Positions 29,401 through 34,440 of a DNA stretch of 64,000 nucleotides are shown one piece after another. The DNA is taken from positions 2,170,001-2,234,000 of the forward strand of contig NZ_CP119766.1 of the NCBI RefSeq assembly GCF_030378165.1, read 5' to 3'. Every line of letters begins with the position of its first letter. Positions within the stretch are counted from its first letter, which is position 1. Made by a program: the position numbers and the translations under genes. This DNA is from Flavobacterium panacagri (GTDB taxonomy: Bacteria > Bacteroidota > Bacteroidia > Flavobacteriales > Flavobacteriaceae). The notes below the pieces were generated by a model, which was given only the letters and a program-made list of their open reading frames with translations, had not been told where the DNA came from and did not search any database.

Positions 29401-30296
29401 TAGATAGAGAAACGAATTTGAGTTATTATGGGGCGAGGTATTTGGATATGAAGACTAGTTTGTGGTTGAGTGTAGATCCGTTAAAAGAAAAATACTTGAA
29501 TATTGGCAGTTATGTATACGTTGCAAATAACCCTACAAATGCTATAGATCCGGATGGAAGATTAATAATTTTTGTAAACGGAATGTGGGGAAGAGGTACT
29601 GGTGCTTCTGATGGAGGAAAAGCGAAACATTGGGGGGAAAGTTGGATTTTTAAAGCCCAAGAGGCTATTGGAGATTTTAATGCTAGATTTTATGATGGGT
29701 CTTCTGACAGGACAGGAAAAACAGGAGGAATGTCTCGACTTAGTTTTAATATGGATCCACTTAATAGATATAGTTCAGGATATAAACAAGGGAGAATAGA
29801 TGCGTCAAGTATAGTTAATTCATTAGAACGTGATTCAAATGGAAATATAACTGAATCAATAAAGATGGTGACATCAAGTATGGGAGCAGCTTACTCTAGA
29901 GGAATGACAAAAGCAATAGTTGATTATGTAAAAGATGAAAATGCTGCGATAGACTTGTATAATAATGGTTTGGCTAAAGATAAAAATGGTAATTATCAAG
30001 ATCCATCCAAAGTTAAACAAAGATTAAATGTTGTTATCGAATTCACTCTGGATTTGGATGCATTTCAAGCAAAAAATGTTAAAGCTGACCCTAATAGCGC
30101 TGCAAATTATTTTATGAAAGCTGACGGATGGGAAAGTAATTTTATTGGTGGAAATAACGTACCAGGATCAACAGAAATAGGTTCATCAAATATGAAGCAT
30201 CATCATCCATCCTGGGCTCCTACAAAGGACTTCCCAAAAGGTAAAATGAATCCTACTAATTCATCAAAAAGACCAATCGAAAATCCAACTAATTAG
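20418..30296 (+). CDS. SpvB/VCBS/RHS polymorphic toxin with alpha/beta-hydrolase-like tip
   Basis: 3292 residues. In order: N-terminal hydrophobic signal/anchor (5-20); ZU5-like region (about 270-395); SpvB domain (about 418-730, with GRGGLQPSFNLQYDS and GMGWDI); six FG-GAP/VCBS calcium-type motifs of the form DxNGDGLPDxI (near 811, 890, 1540, 1648, 1722, 1808); Tc toxin middle region; YD/RHS repeats (about 2150-2840); a proline-rich insert (2854-2940); and the RHS core end (HPDHLGST near 2945, YYGARYLD, AIDPDG near 3045). After DPDG the 245-residue tip is variable. It has a FVNGMWG strand and a TSSMGAAYSRG elbow near 3152, resembling a lipase nucleophile turn. The rest of the catalytic triad cannot be fixed by eye. 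Confidence 0.9.
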   Translation: MKNRIIILVFLIGAFLFAANIGEYKMTSLFSENTAEEKTVSVSDSTVVVKNENKTTKLYTADIKEGIIGVDNPEDIDDAYDNVFHLKVDELPSEKENAYLEYELFGYDCAASISRSLNNQSSIGGQFLSYNKAWTTQSELLSEKSLRKGDNVLLFTAPEGNANGYKIKNVRIVYKNGNQTSDFTLLKTADKLYIKGVNFPSQIKKMSIAGIAIDVNQPEFELVLDAQNTGKSIFVEKETVSGVVVNEKIEVSHFSKVESFRPIENAKERISKTIHFETANSLEYKDFSAIFPAGALKSNVKVSVSGLRKIDIAPLNSAMVNVTAVNAGFRLLPHGTIFEKAVTLSLPYDKKTIPEGYTEKDINVFYFDENKRLWQEVTKDSLDIKQGIIKAKTTHFTDFIAGIIKMPESPETSGYTPTSIKDLKAASPLVGIQSIAPPSANGRGTMSTGFSIVIPNGRGGLQPSFNLQYDSDGGHSWAGMGWDISTPSVNIETRWGAPRYDAVNETESYAIAGEALIPNTHRAEWIARTSDKQFYPRRESAFQQIIRKGSSPKNYYWVVKDKSGIASYYGGTQSGLAVNGVLQDADGNIGHWALCLQIDLKGNTVEYEYDKRDGELYLKKVYYTGFGSQKGNYSVTFVKNSDLGEANRPDVQVSARLGFKQLHNQLLRKIEVRYKNDMIRSYELKFKEGAFKKTLLESISEYDSESKLFYTNTLDYFDDIRDASGKYNPFGPEQNWTVPNDNLKNSSIPVFSNVLFSGKHSLVSSTEGSTEGVSYRLGIGLATNAGSLKGFTVGGHGGNSWGSSDVAVILEDLDGDGLPDKVFKTKSGVYYRKNLSASGQNSFGDLQQLNISDVGYSKSTSFNWGVDLNLKFGNIGYDEQRSTNKTKVYFMDFNGDGLTDFVRNGQVYYNRLENGIPTFRNSSTGTPSPVFGGGNVTIPGFTTISAEEIEKQNPLHDVVRMWEAPVKGIISVSHQYQLIQETIPERIKARAEYVNNAGEDKADGVRLYFQKGNQLIWNETIAATDYNLKNRQNTSLSVEKGERLYFRVSSLKDGNFDTVIWDPVVTYLQVKQYDRDLNGNLAESDFTVPSSLKDVNAYSLSSYQASTDFFSSSLAGKVVPTAGNVLLKGILNKPVTSDHIKLVITKNYLDQSNPAVVVFERTFLAEEVASFNLASVTLPAFEAETQISMALETATNINWQSISFAPMVTIPAYPGGVAEEVPLEVSHFLYNKREGNYAIPGVTSTVAGKVKLSILPQDLILATPFQYPGNINNYNGEVIVSAKQNNKLLARNRYQIAAGTLVLQNNAFDNAVNYPEAVLGEPIQLEITVSNQQSITILKNYPKANALNIQVQVTDLKDLTNLTDDVIWTKATDDFAIYSLLNSDERTLGLYYRNWGGFVVNGNLASNTIDQTQLKQSDAYNTEPDLNNTDPENYDGKGYEIANNYFVSLNPSYAKTKWEGLEEGIYIKGQTIGTSRLGEDDIADYTDFSLPNLQGGSTTALDMINESKSKSISAGVSAGQANLGYSKSIDGDSYVTQTMSDFNGDRFPDYIRGGNIQLTAPVGKVSDEIINIGDNFSHSKTSSEGPNFGGSYNHGAPSNSLSVTVGKVDVKKKSSEGTASKEAEKGGNSISVNASQGKGEDSSAMVHSDINGDGLPDKISENGDVYLNTGYGFLPAEKWNYNTINKGNSTDWSAGLGFSIKQGSISGGANYARSQSDSDESFMDINGDGLADKIRYVGNTMMVSLNLGNAFDTPVIYPRFSEMNQNKGVSYGINANVSIDIVVWLLRITPTIGGSKGWSTNRSEGTFTDIDGDGNLDYIVSKDDGHLTAQLSNIKRTNKLKGVKNAAGNSYVVDYELTKPSYENPSAKWVLQSVDVFDGHTGDGIDHSIAKFRYEDGYQDRREREFYGFGKVIQEQIDAANNSVFMTTVQEFYNQDYFRRNLLKHSYILDKNGKMRQESENEYSFVEVATQTSVPVSELNLPSCDAKRIFVGLIHVNQKVYEGGSEYLEINTFNTYDAKGNIIQYEDLGNGTADDKVTAKISYYESTTPYYGGIPKQLEVFTTEGLKRKRATTINTTTAEVTQIKNYAATDKIAITDIEYDTYGNLQKITGPENHKAQHMILEYVFDAENHQYMTEIKDAFGYQNKMEYDYRFGIPLKTTDRNDQSTIYTIDGKGRIATIKAPYEVASGKPYTIAYEYFPEAKVPYAKTKNYDPEFDKDIETFTYTDGLGRALQVKKTASLFTQAGSPDQESLIISGKTIYDGLGRVTTTYYPTTSSTVDTNFSTAVSNVTPTKTEYDEISRPVKVTLPDGSTNSTVFAIESYDGVPVLRTTQTDALNKTTETFTDATGQNLASMQNDLTTKFETNALGEMIKVTDAMDHITKSSYDWLGRRVEFTHPDAGTTKMEYDLAGNLTTRITQDIKNTVPNGGAIQYVYNYNRLESIKYPKNPQNNVQYNYGKADGTASRRGRLWFVQDASGGQEFFYGKLGEVEKEIRTLRITPTDVQTYISQYEYDTWNRIQKMTYPDGEVVEYTYNRAGNLQSMKGKKESHTYDYIKQLSYDEFEQRKYLKYGNDTETNYTYDPVMRRLQQLQVKSGSRQVMNNAYSYDLVGNVLSIKNNAPIVNNTLGGTSAHEYQYDDFYHLKSAKATYQGEFTKASYELNMSYNKMHNITKKDLVHMVNNEHKGYALEYNYDNELHPNAPNKIAETGKAQPREYVYDGNGNPTSYTEEKSFRKMTWDEENRLMGINDNGRIHQYTYDAGGERVIKSSGDSQNVAINGETAATIVHTDDYTGYVSPYFVISKGKFTKHYFEGAGRIVSKLGNGTFAQPLKLTAGGINYGKLTAEQQKALDTYVKSLGVPPGPPTQQGIYATPEFTGDPYPSEVIKPVEENQEPPEGWPRNPIFNAPGDVPGSPVQFGPPVEPTTVKGGEGFTGTGMPENDIFYFHPDHLGSTSYITTKNGSISQHVEYIAFGEVLFEEHSSSFSSPYLFNGKELDRETNLSYYGARYLDMKTSLWLSVDPLKEKYLNIGSYVYVANNPTNAIDPDGRLIIFVNGMWGRGTGASDGGKAKHWGESWIFKAQEAIGDFNARFYDGSSDRTGKTGGMSRLSFNMDPLNRYSSGYKQGRIDASSIVNSLERDSNGNITESIKMVTSSMGAAYSRGMTKAIVDYVKDENAAIDLYNNGLAKDKNGNYQDPSKVKQRLNVVIEFTLDLDAFQAKNVKADPNSAANYFMKADGWESNFIGGNNVPGSTEIGSSNMKHHHPSWAPTKDFPKGKMNPTNSSKRPIENPTN

Positions 30297-30302
30297 TAAA
30301 AT

Positions 30303-30602
30303 ATGAAAAAACAAATATTTTTAACGAGTTTTTTATTGTTACTCTCATTTTGTTTGCAAACTATTCTCATAGGAACTTCTCCCAATATAGATTGTAGTCA
30401 GATAAAAACACAGTTTTATGTTATTGCACAAACATTATTAATTCAGTATATAGTTCTGATTCTTATTGAAATTTTAATTCTAAAATTTTGGATTAAATCT
30501 GATCTTAAAAAAAGCATTAAATTAGTTTTGATTTTTACAATTCTTTTTTTAGGTATTTTCGCTTATTTATTTTATGGATATTATAATGATATTTGTAATT
30601 AA
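30303..30602 (+). CDS. putative membrane immunity protein for the RHS tip
   Basis: 99 residues with three hydrophobic helices (about 4-24, 39-61, 69-92) and almost no soluble part. The start lies 6 bases after the stop of the RHS toxin. A small gene directly behind a polymorphic toxin is normally its immunity gene, and a membrane protein fits a tip that attacks lipid or acts in the envelope. No family is recognised, so the call rests on position and topology. Confidence 0.6.
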   Translation: MKKQIFLTSFLLLLSFCLQTILIGTSPNIDCSQIKTQFYVIAQTLLIQYIVLILIEILILKFWIKSDLKKSIKLVLIFTILFLGIFAYLFYGYYNDICN

Positions 30603-30671
30603 CATAAATTGAGTCATTTACTTTTAGTTGAAAACTATAATCCCGATCGCATATATATTTTCACGATGATC

Positions 30672-30813
30672 GCACGGATTTGCAATCCGTGCCGTAAAGT
30701 TGGCTTGGCTCGTTTTCTTTGTAAATATAAAAAAGGCACATTAATCTGTGTGACTTTTGTTGTAATGATTTGTTTTTGTGTCTTACTGTTGCGGGTACGG
30801 ATTGCAAATCCGC
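30672..30813. repeat. inverted pair of palindromic repeats
   Basis: 30672-30692 is a palindrome (GCACGGATT, TGC, AATCCGTGC). A similar one in opposite orientation lies at 30797-30813 (ACGGATTGCAAATCCGC). The pair frames about 100 bases, so the whole unit is a mobile-looking intergenic repeat. Reading frames across it give only low-complexity translations that are probably not real proteins. Confidence 0.6.
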
Positions 30814-30844
30814 ATCTATAAAGAAACTTTTTTCCCCGCTCCCG

Positions 30845-30897
30845 CACGAATCCTTTCGTGTGCCGCAAAGATAATCGATAAAGAATAACAAAGAATA
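30845..30897. repeat. RHS-region repeat, copy 1
   Basis: Begins with a small hairpin (CACGAA, TCCT, TTCGTG) and continues through GATAATCGATAAAGAATAACA. A similar stretch recurs at 31749-31806 in the same orientation, straight after an RHS relic. Confidence 0.6.
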
Positions 30898-30898
30898 G

Positions 30899-30924
30899 AA
30901 CCTCGCAAGTTGCGAGGTTTTTTT
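30899..30924 (+). terminator. terminator after the RHS/immunity region
   Basis: Stem CCTCGCA with TGCGAGG around a 3-base loop, then a run of seven T on the plus strand. It probably ends the long RHS-immunity transcript. Confidence 0.7.
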
Positions 30925-30966
30925 GTGTTTTATAATGAGGTTTATTATTTTCTACCAGCACAATAG

Positions 30967-31078
30967 AGAATTTATCGCACGCCAGAATTTACAGATGATC
31001 CATATCCAAGAGAAGTAATTAAACCTGTTGATGAAAATGAGGAACCATCAGAAGGTTGGCCAAGAAATCCGGCGTATA
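30967..31078 (+). pseudogene. relic of RHS core (proline-rich insert)
   Basis: In translation this reads TPEFTDDPYPREVIKP and then EGWPRNP, a clear copy of the proline-rich segment encoded at about 29018-29127 of the intact RHS gene (TPEFTGDPYPSEVIKP, EGWPRNP). The rest of that core is absent, so it is a broken remnant of an earlier RHS gene end left beside the current one. Confidence 0.8.
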
Positions 31079-31104
31079 TATTTTTAAGTATATTTGTTTG
31101 TACG

Positions 31105-31323
31105 GTGAAAAGTCATAGACATTTGTGTAGCATTGCGAATAAGACTTTGTTCAGCAGGCCTGATAGCACTAATAAATTTCAGACACCAAATAATTTATAC
31201 AACAAGTTAATCGAACAAAAAGTCTTTACTCCCACTATAATAAAAAATGCAGGTAATAAAACATCTCAAGATTATGAGGATGCCGTTATAGATGATGGAG
31301 TAAAAGCGGCTATAAAAAATTAA
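31105..31323 (+). pseudogene. orphan toxin-tip fragment
   Basis: An open frame of about 70 codons with no convincing start (only a GTG and no upstream signal) follows the RHS relic at 30967-31078. The last 45 codons look like a real protein end (FQTPNNLYNKLIEQ then SQDYEDAVIDDGVKAAIKN). It is best read as the C-terminal end of a displaced RHS toxin tip, cut from its core. The lipoprotein gene 11 bases downstream is its likely immunity partner. Confidence 0.5.
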
Positions 31324-31334
31324 AAAAAAATAAA

Positions 31335-31688
31335 ATGAGAAATAAAAAATTGATTGTTTTTTTATTGATGACTATATGTCTAAATTTTTCTTGTGACAAT
31401 AATTCAGATTGTAATTTATATAAAACTCTTTCAAAAAGTGAAAAAGATGTACAAAGTATTGAGTTAATAAATCTAAAAGATAAAAACAAAATACACATAG
31501 ACAAATCATTTTTTCTTGATTTAAAAGAGTTAAAAAAAATTGATGGTATATGGAATTTTAGAAAGCAATTTCTAATAATTTCATATAATAATGGATTAAA
31601 AGATACTATTACCACTGATGGAACTGTATTTCTTTACAAGGATAAATACTATAGAAGAAATGATAAAAAGAACATATTACATAAATAA
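31335..31688 (+). CDS. putative lipoprotein, possible orphan immunity protein
   Basis: 117 residues: a hydrophobic signal and lipobox (LNFSC, Cys20), an acidic Asn-rich start to the mature part, and then a small beta-rich domain. It starts 11 bases after the orphan tip fragment, the usual toxin-immunity order. Orphan immunity genes kept after tip replacement are known in polymorphic-toxin loci. No family is recognised. Confidence 0.5.
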   Translation: MRNKKLIVFLLMTICLNFSCDNNSDCNLYKTLSKSEKDVQSIELINLKDKNKIHIDKSFFLDLKELKKIDGIWNFRKQFLIISYNNGLKDTITTDGTVFLYKDKYYRRNDKKNILHK

Positions 31689-31693
31689 CTGCA

Positions 31694-31750
31694 GAAAGGT
31701 TAAGTGTTAGAGTACAATTATGTTGGTGAACTACATCCTAACGCCCCGTA
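31694..31750 (+). pseudogene. second relic of RHS core
   Basis: Translates as LEYNYVGELHPNAPY, matching LEYNYDNELHPNAP of the intact RHS protein (about 28478-28523); the nucleotides match back to an AAAGG near 31696. A stop lies just before it, so it is not expressed as part of a core. It comes from a different part of the core than the relic at 30967. Confidence 0.7.
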
Positions 31751-31806
31751 CGAATCCTTTCGTGTGGAGCACAGATAGTCGATATAGAATAACAAAAAAA
31801 TAAAAC
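31749..31806. repeat. RHS-region repeat, copy 2
   Basis: The second copy of the element at 30845-30897: TACGAATCCTTTCGTG hairpin, then AGTCGATATAGAATAACA. It follows RHS relic 2 without a gap. Confidence 0.6.
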
Positions 31807-31842
31807 CCTCTGCTTTCCTAAGCGTTAAACTGAAAAGCTACG

Positions 31843-31868
31843 CAATCCCGAAAGCTTTCGAGATTGCG
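31843..31868. repeat. palindrome
   Basis: A near-perfect inverted repeat around CGAAAGCTTTCG with GCAATC and GATTGC arms. Directly after it, 31870-31890 repeats 21 bases found also at 31129-31149 (AGCATTGCGAATAAGACTTTG). Confidence 0.6.
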
Positions 31869-31934
31869 CAGCATTGCGAATAAGACTTTGCGTAACAGTG
31901 GATTTTTTACATATGTAACTCAAAAATTACTAAA

Positions 31935-32627
31935 ATGAAAAAACTCATTTTGTTTCTGTTTGTATGCTCTTTTCAAATTTATGGACAGCACATTGATCTG
32001 GAAAGAGCTATGAATTTAATGATCACAGAAATTAAGCCAGATAATTTTAAATATATAAACCTTGCAGAGGAAAACTTAATTGAAAGAGAATTTGATTACA
32101 GTATTCAGAATTATCAGAAAAGAGAAATCTTCATTAAAGATTCACTTTTTCCAATTGAGTTAATAATGACGCCAAAAGAAGAAAAGAAAAGGATAAATTG
32201 GAAAACTTTTAAATTGAATAATTGTAAAATATATACTGAAAGCGATTGTATTAATATTGTTAGACATTCAAGACATTTAATTAAAGTAAAAAACAAATCA
32301 GAATATGATAGCATCATAAATCTAAACATTCCAAATGCAATTGTTGTGATAATAAATCCTGGCTGGGGAAAGCATAAAACCAAATTAGAAATAAGAAAAG
32401 CTACTGAAAAAATAGAAAGTGTTGAAAAAAGTATTGAAGATCATTTCTATTTCAGTTTTTCAATTCCTGTTTTTTCCGAAGATAAAAAATACTTCAGAAT
32501 TACAATTTATAAAGGTAAGGAGCGTAATGGAGAAGGTACCTCAAAGATATTTAAAATCGAAAATGAAACTTTGACAGAGGTGTTTGAATACAATCGATGG
32601 AAAACGGAGTTTTCGACCGTAAATTAA
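31935..32627 (+). CDS. hypothetical secreted protein in RHS-relic region
   Basis: 230 residues with a signal peptide (MKKLILFLFVCSFQIYGQ). The mature protein is Lys/Glu/Ile-rich with an alternating strand-helix pattern and no recognised domain. Because it follows an RHS relic and its repeats, it may be another orphan immunity or cargo gene. This is inference from position. Confidence 0.55.
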   Translation: MKKLILFLFVCSFQIYGQHIDLERAMNLMITEIKPDNFKYINLAEENLIEREFDYSIQNYQKREIFIKDSLFPIELIMTPKEEKKRINWKTFKLNNCKIYTESDCINIVRHSRHLIKVKNKSEYDSIINLNIPNAIVVIINPGWGKHKTKLEIRKATEKIESVEKSIEDHFYFSFSIPVFSEDKKYFRITIYKGKERNGEGTSKIFKIENETLTEVFEYNRWKTEFSTVN

Positions 32628-32881
32628 AAAGAACAAATAATAGATTTTAGCATAGATTTAATGAAAAGTACCAAAACGGAGATATTTTGAAGTATTTGTT
32701 TATAACCTAAATTGCACTTTGCTAACCATGAGAAAGATAAAAAAATCCAGTATTATTAAACTCCGAATAATTATTTAATGCTGTTTTTGAAACAAAACAG
32801 TTTTATTGAAGACTAATATTTTAAGGTGATTTTTATTTCTCCCTCTTTTTTTAATTGCTGTTATTTTAAAAACTAAAACTT

Positions 32882-33082
32882 ATGATGACTTTAATCGCTA
32901 TATTTTTTCCTTCGCTGTCTTTTCTGCTGCGAGGAAAAATCTTGACGGCCTTATTATGTCTTATTCTGCAGATTACGCTCATAGGGTGGATTCCTGCAGC
33001 GATATGGGCTGTTTTGTCACTTCAGAATTCGAGGGCAGACAGACGTAATGCTAAACTTATCAAAGCAATTAGATCAAAGTAA
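32882..33082 (+). CDS. YqaE/Pmp3-family small membrane protein
   Basis: 66 residues with two hydrophobic helices joined by a short loop (LRGKILTALLCLILQITLIGW), then WIPAAIWAV and a basic tail. This is the Pmp3/YqaE pattern: small two-helix inner-membrane proteins linked to membrane potential and salt stress. It is a single-gene unit. Confidence 0.8.
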   Translation: MMTLIAIFFPSLSFLLRGKILTALLCLILQITLIGWIPAAIWAVLSLQNSRADRRNAKLIKAIRSK

Positions 33083-33177
33083 AATAAGTTCATTAATTGA
33101 TGAAGCTTGCGCAAGGTATAGCGTCTCGCTTGTGAACGTAATGAAAATTCAGTTCTAAACAAAAGCTTAGAAAATAC

Positions 33178-33207
33178 AAAAAGCTTCAGAGAAATCTGAA
33201 GCTTTTT
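33178..33207. terminator. GCTTCAGA-family terminator beside a tRNA 3'-end remnant
   Basis: A perfect palindrome of the same family (GCTTCAGA, GAAA, TCTGAAGC with flanking A and T runs), usable on both strands. At 33215-33222, with the same spacing and flanks as at the tRNA-fMet copy near 39701-39720, lies TAGCGGGA, the last eight bases of tRNA-fMet. The rest of a tRNA is missing, so this looks like a scar. Confidence 0.6.
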
Positions 33208-33376
33208 GTATTGGTAGCGGGAAGTATTCAAATATCTAACCAGATTATTGTGAATTATTATAATGTAATCGTCTACGCATCGTAATGATTTATATTAAAA
33301 CAGAATATCTGTGACAATTTTGATAGTTTTGTTATATGTATAATATTAGTTATATCCATAAACAAACTAACAGAAA

Positions 33377-34135
33377 ATGAAGTTAATAAAGCAATTTAAA
33401 GATCAGTTTATAAATCTTTACGACAATTTGACTAATGCTGATTCAAGTTGGGAGAATAGACAATATGATTTTTGCTTAATTTTTGGGCAGACGAATGAGA
33501 ACAAATTACCTTGGATAACAGCAAATTGGAAATCAGATTTTGAGCCATATTTTGACTTGCTGATAAAACAGAACGGAATTTTTAAAGAGGCAGGATGTAA
33601 AGCGACCAAATACAAACTTGAAAAACGTATTTCCAAAAAAGAAAAGGAATTTATATATCATTCAGAAATAAAGCTTGGGAGACTCAAATGGGATGAAAAG
33701 TCACACGAAAAATGGACAATAGCTAATAATACTGATAATTACTTTCTCGATTTTGAATTATGGTCGCCAAGTTGGACAATTTGTGAAAAAAGACAATCAC
33801 CGCCAGATATTTATATTTCAATATCTAATGAAACTGATTTTGAAAATAGTCGTGATATTAAATTTGGCTATTTTATTGTAGTGGCAATTGCCAAAAGTTT
33901 AAAATTTGACTCCAGGCCGATTTTGAAAGAGTTGTCTGAAAGAATAGACTCAAAAGCTACAATTTTAAAAACAAGAAGATGGGGTAAACCTGAAAAAACT
34001 GGAGTTTGGATTTTTGAAAATTGGATACAAGATACTTTTAGCAATGGTATTTATAAGGATAAAAATTTGCATTCAATAAACTTTGAAGAGTTAGAATTTG
34101 AACCTACATGGGAAGTGATACATCGAGCTAATTAA
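33377..34135 (+). CDS. hypothetical protein
   Basis: 252 residues, no signal peptide or membrane segment. It is Trp-rich (for example WITANWKSDFEPYFDLL and ELWSPSWTI) and mixed alpha/beta in the style of cytoplasmic immunity or SMI1-like proteins, but no specific family is recognised. It is a lone plus-strand gene near the RHS relics. Confidence 0.6.
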   Translation: MKLIKQFKDQFINLYDNLTNADSSWENRQYDFCLIFGQTNENKLPWITANWKSDFEPYFDLLIKQNGIFKEAGCKATKYKLEKRISKKEKEFIYHSEIKLGRLKWDEKSHEKWTIANNTDNYFLDFELWSPSWTICEKRQSPPDIYISISNETDFENSRDIKFGYFIVVAIAKSLKFDSRPILKELSERIDSKATILKTRRWGKPEKTGVWIFENWIQDTFSNGIYKDKNLHSINFEELEFEPTWEVIHRAN

Positions 34136-34184
34136 AAAAGAAGAATCTATGTGTAACAACTTACCAAAAAGAGTATAAAAAATC

Positions 34185-34213
34185 AAAAAAGCTCTAGATT
34201 TTTTTGAAGCTTT
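34185..34213. terminator. decayed member of the GCTCCAGA terminator family
   Basis: GCTCTAGA, loop, TTTGAAGC: the family hairpin with two changed positions. It lies 49 bases after the plus-strand hypothetical gene. The sequence just after it (GTACTCCCAACGGAAC and then TTCGAACC) looks like a degraded tRNA 3' arm on the minus strand. Confidence 0.45.
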
Positions 34214-34440
34214 AATTGTTGTACTCCCAACGGAACAATTTTCGAACCATTCTCTATATGATTTAAAAAGAATAAATATAATTAGTCATTGAGTGATGCC
34301 TATATAAGGAGGTATTAAAATCTGCCATTTACATTTTGATTTCTTTTTGTCTATTGTTGATTAGAGGTTTTGATTATTTTGACTACTTATTTTATGATGT
34401 CAAATTCCTCGCATAAGTATACTCAATAATAAATTTCTTT
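34214..34440. other. gap with possible tRNA relic only
   Basis: Apart from the tRNA-like words at 34220-34250 no gene or strong hairpin is visible before the LRR gene end. Confidence 0.4.

Noticed and set aside
30609..30961. Overlapping frames on both strands near the RHS end
   Set aside because: They read through palindromic repeats and give repeat-derived translations; there is no start signal and no family.
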